From Clostridium uliginosum (lineage in GTDB: Bacteria > Bacillota > Clostridia > Clostridiales > Clostridiaceae): a DNA stretch of 64,000 bases. Location of the stretch: NCBI RefSeq assembly GCF_900112485.1, contig NZ_FOMG01000012.1, positions 1-64,000 of the forward strand, written 5' to 3'. How positions within the stretch are numbered: the first letter of the stretch is position 1; each line of letters begins with the position of its first letter. Below the pieces are notes generated by a model that worked only from the letters and a program-made list of their open reading frames with translations, was not told the origin of the DNA and made no database searches. Shown one piece after another: positions 24,518-34,417 of the stretch. The position numbers and the translations under genes were made by a program.

Positions 24518-25410
24518 TTATAATTTAGGGTGGGTGTGTCTTCTATATTCTGTTGGTGTAATATGATAATAACTCTTAAATTTGCGATTGAAGTTAGAAA
24601 GATTGTGAAATCCACTCTCTAAGGCAATATCAGAGATGGATAAATCAGTTGTCTTAAAAGTTCGTTAGCAACTCTGAGGCGAACTTGGATGATGTATTCA
24701 ACGCAGGAGATACCTACTGTTTGTTTAAATAAGCTCATAAAATGAGTCTTGCTAAAATGGCATAAGCCTGCTAATTCCAATATAGAAATAGACTCTTTGT
24801 AGTTATCTTGGATATATTGTAGAACTGTTTTAATTTTGCCCATATAAATGGATGTTGTCCCAGAAATATTTGTTTTCATAAAACATTGATATTTAAAGAG
24901 TAGGTATAAAAGATGGTATAACTTTTCTTTTAAAATCAGCTCTAAATAAGTATCTTTGTTTTTTATACAAATAAAAATTTCGTTAATACATGCTGACATT
25001 TCTAAATATGAAGGATGGTTTTGATTTATATGCGATAGTAGACGGAGAGAGCCATTAAAAAGTGGACGCAGATAGGTGAGGGTACATTGATCCATAACTG
25101 AGTAACCAAGTAAATCCAAGTGAAAAACCAGAGTGTCAGAAATTTGTGTAAGTCCGGCAATAGGATAAACTGAATGTAAGGTATTAGGGGATATAAAGAT
25201 TAGGTCACCTTTTTGAGAATGAAAAGTTTCTTCGCCAATTTGATAAGTTGCACTGCCATCTCGTACAAAAGTCACTTCAACTTCAACATGCCAATGAAGC
25301 AATACATCAGGCAAAACAGTTGGTATGATACAGTGGTAGTAAGAATATGGTGCAAGCTGGTCTCCATGGTTGATAGCATCTTTCTGGGATGATAATAAAT
25401 ATTTTTCCAA
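24518..25410 (-). pseudogene. AraC-family regulator, frameshifted in the second HTH
   Basis: From TTG 25410 (AGGAGG 8 bases upstream) the frame gives a cupin sensor domain (LLHWHVEVEVTFVRDG, SPNTLHSVYPI) and the first AraC helix-turn-helix (SILELAGLCHFSKTHF). It stops early at 24619 after 263 residues. A 1-base shift near 24660 restores the expected end, TDLSISDIALESGFHNLSNF then RKFKSYYHITPTEYRR, to about 297 residues. Without it the second DNA-binding helix is lost. Either a mutation or a base-calling error. It is divergent from the MFS gene. Confidence 0.85.
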
Positions 25411-25628
25411 AATAAGTTCCTCCTAAAATGAATATTTAATAAAAATAGTATAATAGTATCAGTTTTTGAGAGTATAATACAAGAAAATTGCATAACTATC
25501 ATGTTATAATATCAGAAAATAATGAATACAACAATATAAAACTAATATTGCTGCATTTGTACAAATACATAGAACTTTTTAAACTAATTACTAATGTAGA
25601 GTCAATTTAATTCAAAGGTGGGGGAACT

Positions 25629-26870
25629 GTGGTAAAGGAAATAATAAATAAAAACAGATCAAACTTAGTGTTTATTGGGTTGGTTATAATAAATATATGT
25701 GTATCCTACCTTACTGGTAGTACAGGAATATATGCAGTTACAGCTTTTCGTGAATACGGTAGATTAGATTTGTTCAACACCATGTTTGTAATAGAACCAT
25801 TAGCAAGGAGTATTTCATTACTTATTTCTGGTAGAGTCGGAGAATATTTTGGGCGTAAACAATTATATATATGGAGCGTGGGTGCTTTTGCTCTAAGCAT
25901 TGCAATTAGTGCAGCCGCATCAAGTGGAACTATATTTCTGCTTGCTAGAGGTGCTTCAGGTTTATTTTGGGGATTATTTTTGGCAAATGTATTTACAATG
26001 GTAAATGACATAGTGCCAGAAGAAGAGTACCCTGTTAGAATTGGTATTATGCAGACCATTTATTCTTTGGTACTCATTGTGGGACCAGTACTTTGCGGAA
26101 TATTTACAGAAAGGTGGAATTGGCGTATATCACTTGCAATACTACTTCCTTTATTTGTAATTGGGATGCTATTAGTAGGCTGTTTTATGCCGGCAAGTAG
26201 GATGAAAAAAGAAATGTGTATAGGCAGCATAAAGGAAGATTCTAAAGGACAAAATTTACATAAAAATAGAAATGGTATAAATGAATTAATGATTATAAAA
26301 TTACTAAAACAGAAGGGTTATCCCATAATTATTTTAATTACTTTTATAGTTACATGTATTTCTTGTAGTGGTAACTATATACCACTTTATGCGCAAACAG
26401 AATTAGGGGCTAATGCAACTATTAGTGCTATTGTGCTTGCTCCTTGCAATATTTTTGTCATGGCTTTCTCAAGTGCTGCAGGCATATATATTTCAAAGAA
26501 AGGCTGCACAAAGTCCAGTTTAATGCTAATGTCAGGAACTGCTCTTGTAGGAACGTTTATTTATATAGCAACATTAATTATATCTAGTTACGTTATTATT
26601 ATACTAGCTACTGCAATCATGGGTATAGGAGTGGGTATACATCAAGTTGTTCCATTTGCATTTGCACAGAAGCATTTAGATGATAATCTGATTGCAGAAG
26701 GAATCTCATTTATTAGTTTTGTACAAGGAGTTGCAGGGGTTATTGTAGGTATGATTTATTCAGCAACCATGAGAAATGGAATCGCATTTTCATTGGCATT
26801 TGCAGCAGTTTATAGTGTTATTCTAATTTTAATTATTATATTAAAATATAAAGAACCAAAAGGTGATTAG
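25629..26870 (+). CDS. major facilitator superfamily transporter
   Basis: 413 residues, about 12 hydrophobic segments with a charged central loop near 195-225. The loop GRVGEYFGRKQLYIW between segments 2 and 3 matches the MFS G-x-x-x-D/E-R/K-x-G-R-R/K signature. Start GTG 25629 after AAGGTGGGG. It is divergent from the broken AraC regulator, which probably controlled it. Drug or metabolite efflux is likely; the substrate is unknown. Confidence 0.85.
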   Translation: MVKEIINKNRSNLVFIGLVIINICVSYLTGSTGIYAVTAFREYGRLDLFNTMFVIEPLARSISLLISGRVGEYFGRKQLYIWSVGAFALSIAISAAASSGTIFLLARGASGLFWGLFLANVFTMVNDIVPEEEYPVRIGIMQTIYSLVLIVGPVLCGIFTERWNWRISLAILLPLFVIGMLLVGCFMPASRMKKEMCIGSIKEDSKGQNLHKNRNGINELMIIKLLKQKGYPIIILITFIVTCISCSGNYIPLYAQTELGANATISAIVLAPCNIFVMAFSSAAGIYISKKGCTKSSLMLMSGTALVGTFIYIATLIISSYVIIILATAIMGIGVGIHQVVPFAFAQKHLDDNLIAEGISFISFVQGVAGVIVGMIYSATMRNGIAFSLAFAAVYSVILILIIILKYKEPKGD

Positions 26871-26980
26871 TATTAAATAAATAATATTCTAATAAGGTAA
26901 TACATAATTAATTATGAAAAATTTAAAAAGTAATAAAAAGTAATTACAAAAATAAAGATAAAGAAAAGGGGAATAGAGAA

Positions 26981-27592
26981 ATGAATCAAAAAGAAAGAAT
27001 GCTAGAAGGATTACCATATAAAGCTTGGTTAGATGGGCTTAGTGAAGAAAGAATGAAAAATAAGTTAAAAATACATGATTATAATTTACTTCGTCCAGAT
27101 GAAATAAATAAAATGGATGAATTGATTAAAGATATATTGGGGAAAACTGATGATAAAGTTTTTATAGAGCAACCATTTCGCTGTGATTATGGTAAAAATA
27201 TTGAAGTGGGTAATAATTTTTTCGCTAATTACAATTGTACAATATTAGATGTCGGAAAGGTAGTAATTGGTGAAAATGTTATGTTCGCACCTAATGTATC
27301 AATTTATACAGCAGGGCATCCAATTCATCCACAATCAAGAAATTCAGGTTATGAGTATGGTATTGAAGTAATAATTGGAGATAATGTATGGGTAGGAGGA
27401 AGTGTTGTAATAAATCCAGGTATTAAGATAGGAAATAATGTTGTAATAGGCTCTGGAAGCGTTGTAACAAAAGATATACCAGATAATGTTATTGCAGTAG
27501 GAAATCCATGTAAGGTAGTACGAGAAATAACAGATGATGATAGAAAATACTATTTTAAGGATAGAGAATTTGATGTTCAAGATTATTTATAA
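26981..27592 (+). CDS. sugar O-acetyltransferase (LacA/Maa/NodL type)
   Basis: 203 residues. N-terminal Mac domain (GLPYKAWLDGLSEERMKN) followed by a left-handed beta helix of hexapeptide repeats (VIGENVMFAPNVSI, IIGDNVWVGGSVVINPG). TAGHPIHP holds the catalytic His near 117. Such enzymes acetylate galactosides, maltose or glucose with acetyl-CoA. No sugar operon adjoins it. Confidence 0.9.
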   Translation: MNQKERMLEGLPYKAWLDGLSEERMKNKLKIHDYNLLRPDEINKMDELIKDILGKTDDKVFIEQPFRCDYGKNIEVGNNFFANYNCTILDVGKVVIGENVMFAPNVSIYTAGHPIHPQSRNSGYEYGIEVIIGDNVWVGGSVVINPGIKIGNNVVIGSGSVVTKDIPDNVIAVGNPCKVVREITDDDRKYYFKDREFDVQDYL

Positions 27593-27772
27593 CAATTAAT
27601 TTACAAAGATTAGTATATCTATGTATAATAACATTGACAATTAGATTAAATTTAATTTATACTGTATAAGATAGATTTCAAAAAAAGAGAGGTATTTTTG
27701 TGAGTGTTTAGTATCTAAAATAGTTAAGTTAATATTAATTCTAAAAAATAAGGGGTATACCTTTTATTTGTT

Positions 27773-27862
27773 ATGGAATTAATTTGTACTATTAAAGATA
27801 CAAGTCCACGAATTTACTTTAAAGAGGTAAGAGAATTACCTTTATTAATTGTTGAATTTTAA
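27773..27862 (+). pseudogene. short ORF of unknown origin
   Basis: 29 codons (MELICTIKDTSPRIYFKEV...) without a well-placed ribosome-binding site, directly before a terminator. Probably the end of a decayed gene. The rest of 27593-27965 shows no other gene. Confidence 0.2.
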
Positions 27863-27891
27863 GCTGTGGAGGTATCCATAGCTTTTTTTAT
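27862..27891 (+). terminator. intrinsic terminator
   Basis: AAGCTGTGG pairs with CCATAGCTT (one G-U) around a 6-base loop and runs into TTTTTTT. Confidence 0.7.
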
Positions 27892-27965
27892 TATATAAAA
27901 ATAGAAATCTATCAAGATTTCGTAGACTTGTAGTGTAATAAAAGATACAAGGAAGGATTATTAAT

Positions 27966-29861
27966 ATGAATAAAGTAACATTAGAAAAATTACATTACTA
28001 TGAGTTGAAAGAAACAGTAAAAGGATATTGCGTTAGCGGATTAGGAAAAAGATTAATTGATAAATTAGAACCTAGTAGCAATATAAAAATTGTAAATCAA
28101 AGACTAAATGAAACATCAGAGGGAAGAAGATTATTAGATGCATCTTATAATATACCGCTAGAGGGTATTTTTAATATATTACCTCTTATTGAAAAGATTG
28201 AAAAAGGAGCATCTTTAGAGGTAGCTGATTTGACTATGATGTCAAATTTTTTAAGAGGATGTAGGAAAGTCAAGTTATTTATAAAGGACAAAGAGGGATA
28301 TGCGCCTACATTAAGTTCTTATGGGGAAAACATTTCTGATTTGAGCTACATTGAAGATGAAATAAATCTATCAATGAGAGGAAGTATTGTTGACTCAAAT
28401 GCTAGTAAGGATCTTAAAAAAATAAGAAGACATATTGATATATGTGAAAGTAAGATAAAAGAGAAGTTAGATAAGTTCCTTAAAAATGGTCAAAATAAAG
28501 AGTATATTCAAGAATTTTTTATTAGTCAGCGTGATGGAAAATACACAATTGCAATTAAGGCAGCACATAAAAATCAAGTTCAAGGAACCATTATTGAAAC
28601 ATCTTCAAAAGGAACGACTGTTTTTATGGAGCCAAATGTTATTTCAAAGCATACAAGTGACTTAGTAGTATTAAAAGCAGAAGAAAGTATAGAAGAGTAC
28701 AGAATATTAGCTACTTTAACGGATATGCTTTTTGAAAGAATAAAAGATTTGAAGATGAATGTTGATGTTATATCTGAATATGATATGATTTGGGCAAAAG
28801 CTAAATATAGCAAAGCAATAAAGGGAATAAAACCTAAACTAAATGACTATGGATATATAAAAATGATTAAAGCGAAATATCCTCTTATTAAAGATAGTAT
28901 ACCGTTAGACTTTGAAATTGGTAAAAATTACAGAGGATTAATAATAACAGGACCAAATGCAGGTGGTAAAACTGTAGTATTAAAGACAGTTGGGTTGTTA
29001 ACATTAGCAATACAATCTGGATTTCATATAGAAGCTGAAGAAGGGACAGAATTTTCAGTATTTAAAAAGTTATTTGTTGATATTGGTGATAATCAAAGTG
29101 TTGAAAATGCATTAAGTACATTTTCATCTCATGTAAAAAATCTAGCAGAAATAATTAGAGAAAGTACAAAGTCAACACTACTATTGTTTGATGAAATTGG
29201 CAGTGGAACAGAACCCAATGAGGGATCTGCTCTGGCTATTGCAATATTAGAAGAATTGTATCATAAGGGTTGTATAACTATAGCAACTACTCATTATGGA
29301 GAAATAAAAAACTTTTCAAAAGAACATCCCGATTTTGAAAATGCAGCTATGGAGTTTGAAAAAGAAACTTTGGAACCGCTATATAAGCTTAATATAGGAA
29401 AAGTAGGCGATAGTAATGCTTTATATATTTCTAAAAAGATGGGGTTATATGATTCAATTATTGATAAAGCAAGAAAATATATTGATACTAAAAGTTATAA
29501 TTATAATTTAATAGAAGATAGCAAGGTTATAAAAAATAAAGAGTTGCAAGCAAAGGAAGATTTTTATGAATACTCTGTAGGGGATAAAATTATTTTTTTA
29601 GAAAATAATGAATCAGCTATTGTGTATAAAGAAAGAGATAGATTAAATAATGTGACTATACTATACAATAAGGAATTTATTGAAGTTAATTATAAAAGAA
29701 TAAAACTAGAATTAAAGGCAAGTGAACTTTATCCAGAAGGTTATGATTTAAATCAGTTATTTATAATCTATAAGGAAAGAAAGCTAGAAAAAGATATTGA
29801 GAGGGGCTCAAAAAAAGCATTAAAAAAAATAAAAAAAGAAACTTTAAAATGCTCTAAATAA
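27966..29861 (+). CDS. MutS2-like ATPase without Smr domain
   Basis: 631 residues. Core helical region (about 1-290) then a MutS ATPase: GPNAGGKTVVLKTVG (Walker A near 335), LLFDEIGSGTEPNEGSAL (Walker B/D-loop near 413) and ATTHYGEIK. MutS2 proteins are near 780 residues with a KOW and a C-terminal Smr nuclease domain; here the Smr part is absent and the end is a short lysine-rich tail. MutS2 suppresses recombination or rescues collided ribosomes, both acting through Smr, so this shorter form is probably a distinct subgroup. Single gene, RBS AAGGAAGG. Confidence 0.85.
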   Translation: MNKVTLEKLHYYELKETVKGYCVSGLGKRLIDKLEPSSNIKIVNQRLNETSEGRRLLDASYNIPLEGIFNILPLIEKIEKGASLEVADLTMMSNFLRGCRKVKLFIKDKEGYAPTLSSYGENISDLSYIEDEINLSMRGSIVDSNASKDLKKIRRHIDICESKIKEKLDKFLKNGQNKEYIQEFFISQRDGKYTIAIKAAHKNQVQGTIIETSSKGTTVFMEPNVISKHTSDLVVLKAEESIEEYRILATLTDMLFERIKDLKMNVDVISEYDMIWAKAKYSKAIKGIKPKLNDYGYIKMIKAKYPLIKDSIPLDFEIGKNYRGLIITGPNAGGKTVVLKTVGLLTLAIQSGFHIEAEEGTEFSVFKKLFVDIGDNQSVENALSTFSSHVKNLAEIIRESTKSTLLLFDEIGSGTEPNEGSALAIAILEELYHKGCITIATTHYGEIKNFSKEHPDFENAAMEFEKETLEPLYKLNIGKVGDSNALYISKKMGLYDSIIDKARKYIDTKSYNYNLIEDSKVIKNKELQAKEDFYEYSVGDKIIFLENNESAIVYKERDRLNNVTILYNKEFIEVNYKRIKLELKASELYPEGYDLNQLFIIYKERKLEKDIERGSKKALKKIKKETLKCSK

Positions 29862-29885
29862 ATTCACAAAACGGAGGGTACATTT

Positions 29886-30058
29886 ATGGAAATAAATATT
29901 ATCCACGTTTCGGATTCTAGGAAACTTTGAATTTTGGAATTGGAGCACCATTTGAAATTCCTAGTGAAAATTTTATGGCAATTGAACTTGTAAAGAATTC
30001 ACTTAAAGATGTAAAAGGTAAGGTAGTATACGCTAAAGAATTTTTTGAGCAAGAATAA
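29886..30058 (+). pseudogene. gene remnant, unknown family
   Basis: GGAGGG precedes ATG 29896, but the frame stops after 13 codons. From about 29930 another frame reads FGIGAPFEIPSENFMAIEL then VKNSLKDVKGKVVYAKEFF and stops near 30058. It looks like the two ends of a decayed gene. Family not recognised. Confidence 0.4.
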
Positions 30059-30140
30059 TATACAAAACTTTAAATAGGACTGTGTTTAATCTGATACCTT
30101 TGTCAAGGACAATTAAAAAAAGAGAGTGTTATATCTATAC

Positions 30141-30197
30141 TGATACCTATGGACTGGACACTTAGAAAAAAGTGTTTAGTCTGTCTGTATTTTTTTA
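30141..30197 (+). repeat. foldback with IS3-like end, copy 1
   Basis: TGATACCTATGGACTGGACA then CTTAGAAAAAAGTGTTTAGTC and a T run. The same sequence, diverged, occurs at 52938-52994, with homology continuing about 25 bases upstream. TGAT...GGACACTTA resembles the ends of IS3-group elements. A further TGATACCTTTGTCAAGGACA lies at about 30097. The hairpin plus TTTTTTT could also terminate transcription. The rest of 30059-30504 holds no gene. Confidence 0.5.
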
Positions 30198-30504
30198 AAA
30201 CGGAGATTGTATACTGGTAGCCCTAAATCACTATGAAGTATTAAAGGCTTAGTTGGATTTTGTAGCTCCATAGCGATTTTTACTGGCTTTGTGGATATCT
30301 ATAATTACTTTTTTTATCTTATTATCCTATAATTCTCGATTACTTGATTTCTTATTATGTATTTGTAATAGGAACTTCTACATATTTTTAAAACCTTGCA
30401 CATAAGCTTAATATCATGATATTTCTTGTTGTTAGTAATGATTCAACTAACAACCACCACTTTTATTAACCATATCAACATATAAATAATGATAAAACAC
30501 TAGA

Positions 30505-31200
30505 TTATTTTGTAAAATATTGTGGATATTTTTCCTTTGCCCTGCCAGCAATTTGAGAAATAGTTTCCAGATGGGTTTCCATAGCATGCTGAGCTTTAAT
30601 AAGGTTATTCTCTTTAATTGCATTTTCAATGGCTCTATGCTCATCTATTAATTCAGGTAGCCTATTATCAAAAGCCACATCAAAGTTACGCCATCTGGCA
30701 ATGTGAAGCATCGGATTCTCTAAAATTTTTACCAATCGATAACGTTTTACGCTATCAATCATAATTTTATGGAATGCAGAATCTAGTTTTTGGAATTCTT
30801 TACCGTATAATTGCATGCTCCGACAATGCTCCTGTAATTCTAAATTGTTTTCTAACTCTTCTACTAACACCAGGCGTTTACTTTCTTTAATTTTTGTAAA
30901 CATCTCATATAATACTTCTTTTTCTACTGCAGTCCGCAATATCAGCAAGTCTTCTATATAGTTCAAATCAATCAAACTGACATAAGTTCCTCTTTGTGGA
31001 TAGATGGTAAGTAATTCCAATTGATTCAACCGGATAAATACATTACGAATGATAGAGCGAGAAACTCCATATTCCTCACACATCTGATTTTCACTAATTT
31101 TCTGTCCTGGCTCTAACTGCAATTTTAATATCTTTTTGCGAATGTCACGATATACCTGTTCTACGCTAATTGGCTGATTGTTGCTTGAAATATAATCCAT
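30505..31200 (-). CDS. GntR-family (FCD/FadR type) transcriptional regulator
   Basis: 231 residues. N-terminal GntR winged helix (YRDIRKKILKLQLEPGQKIS, EYGVSRSIIRNVFIRL, LTIYPQRGTYVS) and a C-terminal all-helical FCD ligand domain with LDSAFHKIMI near 138 and later His residues for a metal site. FCD regulators answer to carboxylic acids. It is divergent from and next to the 2-hydroxyacyl-CoA dehydratase operon, whose promoter carries a GntR-type palindrome (32287), so it probably controls it. Confidence 0.9.
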   Translation of the reverse strand: MDYISSNNQPISVEQVYRDIRKKILKLQLEPGQKISENQMCEEYGVSRSIIRNVFIRLNQLELLTIYPQRGTYVSLIDLNYIEDLLILRTAVEKEVLYEMFTKIKESKRLVLVEELENNLELQEHCRSMQLYGKEFQKLDSAFHKIMIDSVKRYRLVKILENPMLHIARWRNFDVAFDNRLPELIDEHRAIENAIKENNLIKAQHAMETHLETISQIAGRAKEKYPQYFTK

Positions 31201-32245
31201 GCGAATCCTCTTTTCATAATGCTTTTAGTCACTTGTGGAATTCCGCAAGCGTCCATCCAAATAGGATGAAAATTATACTGTTTGTAAATGTATTGAAATA
31301 TGTCTATCTTCTTTTAAATTTAATCCGTGTATTGAGCAACCCAAAACAGTGAGTAAATCAACTATGCGTGTTGATTTATATTTAACAGCTATTTCTAAAC
31401 TTATAAATGTAATACTGGCTTACGTCATGAATAATCTAGAATATATTATAAGCATAAATAAACTTCTTAAATAAAGAAGCTTAATCAACATATTCATAAT
31501 TGAATATCAAACCATATGCTACTCATGCCTTTTTACCAAAAGGCTTTTTGTCGTACTTTTTTTGGGGATTTTCAAGCAAAGTTTCGAAAGTTATCTACAT
31601 TATTTCTTTCTTGATTCTACAATCATCTAATAATGTTTTAATATTATACTAGTATACCACAATTCAAATTTAATGCAAAATGAGAAACTGACTCAGTTTG
31701 GTCAAGTCCTAGTGGTCAATAATGCAAGTATTAGTGAATATCTTATTCGTCAATTGAGTTAGGCGATTTATTAATATAATCTAAAAATCTGTCTAAACAT
31801 CGAAGGTAATACTGAACTGTTATTGCACTATATCCCATAAGCTCTAAATTTACTATTTTATTAGATTTAGTGTTTATAGATCCAGCATATTGCCGGATAT
31901 GTCAAAAAATTTCGTAGCGAAGTTTGGGAGGTGAAAAATGCCTAAATGAATTGATGAATGAATATTGGATTCATTTAGACATATGGATAAATTTTAATAT
32001 AGATTTTGACGAGTGCCTAAATGATTTGATAAAAGAACACATAGAAATAATATAAGGAATTAAAGAAAAAAATAAAAAACGCAAGATAGCATAGCAAAAC
32101 ACCTAAATACAATTAATGGAATTAGTGAATGTGTAAGAAAAGAGTATCAACACTACAGTATTTTAAAAAATAGGGAATCATATTTATGATTTTGTATAGG
32201 AAAACTATTGTTTTAATGTGAACTTTGTGAAAAGATAAGAAAACA
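31201..32245. other. long intergenic region with remnants
   Basis: Just over 1 kb between the divergent GntR gene and the had operon promoter. It holds an integrase fragment (31743-31883, listed separately), a near-palindrome CTTGTGGAATTCCGCAAG at about 31233, and several short frames that look like decayed coding sequence (for example 31953-32055 opening MNEYWIHLDIWINFNID). No intact gene is supportable. Confidence 0.4.
31743..31883 (-). pseudogene. tyrosine recombinase N-terminal fragment
   Basis: On the minus strand one frame reads NLELMGYSAITVQYYLRCLD then RFLDYINKSPNSIDE and stops. This is the SAM-like core-binding domain that begins phage-type integrases and XerC/D relatives (G-Y-S-x-x-T-I-x-x-Y). 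No catalytic domain follows. A scar of a past mobile element. Confidence 0.55.
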
Positions 32246-32274
32246 TTTACAAACAAAAATCAGTATGGTATTAT
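32246..32274 (+). promoter_or_regulatory. promoter of the had operon
   Basis: TTTACA (32246-32251), 17-base spacer, TATTAT (32269-32274). It lies 114 bases before the activator start. Confidence 0.6.
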
Positions 32275-32286
32275 TTAATTACAAAA

Positions 32287-32298
32287 CTTGTATACAAG
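32287..32298 (+). promoter_or_regulatory. CTTGTATACAAG palindrome, candidate GntR operator
   Basis: A perfect 12-bp palindrome 12 bases after the -10 box of the had promoter. TTGTATACAA-type sites are typical for FCD-GntR regulators, and such a regulator (30505-31200) is the divergent neighbour. Binding here would block transcription initiation or escape. Confidence 0.65.
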
Positions 32299-32387
32299 AA
32301 TACTAGAAAACCAAAAAACTATAAGACTGAAATAGCCATAGTCAATTTATAGAAGTTATTTTGGAGAGAAAAGGGGAATTATTAATT

Positions 32388-33161
32388 ATGTATACCTTAG
32401 GTATTGATATAGGTTCAACAACATCAAAGTGTGTGATTGTAAAAGATGGAAAAGATATAATTGCTTCTTCCATTGTTATTGCAGGAACAGGGACAGAAGG
32501 ACCAAATCAGGCAAGGGAAGAAGTGCTGAAAAATGCTGGATTGAAGCAAGAGGATTTGAAATATGTGGTAGTAACTGGATATGGAAGAACTATATATACA
32601 GATGCTGATGCTGAAATCAGTGAATTAAGCTGTCATGCATTGGGAGTAAAGCACATATTTCCTGATGTGAGAACAATTATTGATATTGGTGGACAGGATG
32701 CAAAAGTACTAAGTCTAAATGAGAAAGGCAATATGGTTAACTTTTTAATGAATGATAAATGTGCAGCAGGTACAGGCAGATTTTTAGATGCTATGGCTGG
32801 AATTTTACAGTTAGACATTAATGATTTGGAAATTAAGGCATCAGAAGCGACTAATCCAGCTAAGATTTCTAATACATGTACGGTATTTGCAGAATCAGAG
32901 GTAATATCTCAACTTGCAGCTGGGGTAGAACTCAATAACCTAGTTGCTGGAATTTGTAGTTCTGTAGCCAGTAGAGTTGCTTCTCTAGCTAAGCGTATTG
33001 GAATTAGAGAAAAAGTGTGTATGAGTGGTGGTGTAGCACGTAATGGTGGAGTCAGAAGTGCTCTATCAAAGGAATTAGGAGTAGAGATTTTTTATTCACC
33101 TTTCGCTCAATTAATGGGTGCACTTGGTGCAGCATTAGCTGCTTATAATAAAGTGAATTAG
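32388..33161 (+). CDS. hadI: 2-hydroxyacyl-CoA dehydratase activator (HadI/HgdC type)
   Basis: 257 residues. An ASKHA-fold ATPase with GIDIGSTTSKCVIV at the start; the dimer holds one [4Fe-4S] cluster through Cys in NDKCAAGTGRF (near 125) and NTCTVFAESEV (near 163). It injects one high-energy electron into the dehydratase using ATP. I start at ATG 32388 because family members begin MYTLGIDIG; an ATG at 32361 adds nine residues and lacks a ribosome-binding site. First gene of the operon. Confidence 0.93.
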   Translation: MYTLGIDIGSTTSKCVIVKDGKDIIASSIVIAGTGTEGPNQAREEVLKNAGLKQEDLKYVVVTGYGRTIYTDADAEISELSCHALGVKHIFPDVRTIIDIGGQDAKVLSLNEKGNMVNFLMNDKCAAGTGRFLDAMAGILQLDINDLEIKASEATNPAKISNTCTVFAESEVISQLAAGVELNNLVAGICSSVASRVASLAKRIGIREKVCMSGGVARNGGVRSALSKELGVEIFYSPFAQLMGALGAALAAYNKVN

Positions 33162-33180
33162 AAAAGGGAGGACTTTAAAA

Positions 33181-34416
33181 ATGAGTGAAGCAAAGAAAAA
33201 AGAAAAACGTGTCATAGATCCTAATTCAGCTAGTTATAAGTTGAATCAGATCACTGTGAATCATTACAAAGAAGTTCAGGAGGCAAAAGACCGTGGCGAA
33301 AAAATTGGATGGTGTGCCAGCAATTTTCCACAAGAGATTTTTCAGACATTAGGAATTAAAGTTTGTTATCCAGAAAATCAGGCAGCGGCAATTGCAGCTA
33401 GAGGTGCAGGTGAAAGGTTATGTTCCGAGTCAGAAGCTGATGGTTATTCCAACGACATTTGTGCCTATGCAAGAATAAGTTTGGCTTATATGAAATTAAA
33501 AGATGTTAAAGAACAAAATATGCCACAGCCAGATTTTTTATTATGTTGTAATAATATCTGTAACTGTATGATTAAATGGTATGAAAATATTGCTAAAGAG
33601 TTGAATATACCACTTGTTTTGATTGATATTCCTTTCAATCCAGATTATGAAGTATCAGATGCTCAGATTGCTTATGTAAAAGGCCAATTTTTAGATGCAA
33701 TTAAGCAGTTAGAAGAAATCACTGAAAAAAAATGGGATGATGAAAAATTTAAAGCGGTTATGGAAGTTTCCAACCGTACATCTAGAGCGTGGCTTGAAGC
33801 TACAAGCTACACAAAATATACACCTTCACCATTAAATGGTTTTGATTTACTAAATCATATGGCAGTGGCAGTATGTGCTAGAGGAACTGTAGAGGCAGCG
33901 GAAGCATTTGAAACTTTGTTAGAAGAATATAAAAAGGCAGTTGAAGAAGGTACAAGCACATTTCGTACAGAAGAAAAGTATAGAATTATGTTTGAAGGAA
34001 TTGCTTGCTGGCCACATCTTCGTGCCACATCCACTGGACTGAAATCAAGAGGTATTAATATGGTAGCAACAATTTATGCAGATGCATTTGGTTTCATATA
34101 TGACGATTTTGATGGTCTTATCAGAGCATATTGCAATACTCCTAATGCTATCAATTTGGAACTTGCACGTGATAAGAGAGTTGCAATAGCTAAAAAAACT
34201 AGTACTGAAGGTTTATTAGTGCATACAAACAGATCTTGTAAGCTTTGGAGTGGATTTATGTATGAGATGAGTCGTCAGATTGGAGAGGAATGTGACATTC
34301 CTGTTACATCATTTGATGGAGATCAAGCCGATCCACGTAATTTTTCGGAAGCACAATATGTAACCCGTGTACAAGGATTGACTGAGATTATGGAAGCAAA
34401 TAAGGGAGGTAAATAA
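33181..34416 (+). CDS. hadB: 2-hydroxyacyl-CoA dehydratase alpha subunit
   Basis: 411 residues. Carries the cluster-binding Cys set of the family: GWCASNFPQE near 43, LLCCNNICNCM near 120 and a later conserved Cys near 350. With HadC it removes water from (R)-2-hydroxyacyl-CoA through a ketyl radical. It shares length and layout with the leucine, phenyllactate and lactyl enzymes; the acyl chain accepted cannot be read by eye. GGGAGG precedes the ATG; one base separates it from hadC. Confidence 0.92.
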   Translation: MSEAKKKEKRVIDPNSASYKLNQITVNHYKEVQEAKDRGEKIGWCASNFPQEIFQTLGIKVCYPENQAAAIAARGAGERLCSESEADGYSNDICAYARISLAYMKLKDVKEQNMPQPDFLLCCNNICNCMIKWYENIAKELNIPLVLIDIPFNPDYEVSDAQIAYVKGQFLDAIKQLEEITEKKWDDEKFKAVMEVSNRTSRAWLEATSYTKYTPSPLNGFDLLNHMAVAVCARGTVEAAEAFETLLEEYKKAVEEGTSTFRTEEKYRIMFEGIACWPHLRATSTGLKSRGINMVATIYADAFGFIYDDFDGLIRAYCNTPNAINLELARDKRVAIAKKTSTEGLLVHTNRSCKLWSGFMYEMSRQIGEECDIPVTSFDGDQADPRNFSEAQYVTRVQGLTEIMEANKGGK

Positions 34417-34417
34417 A

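Noticed and set aside
30447..30644. 65-codon minus-strand frame overlapping the 3' end of the GntR gene
   Set aside because: Out-of-frame overlap with a well-supported FCD domain.
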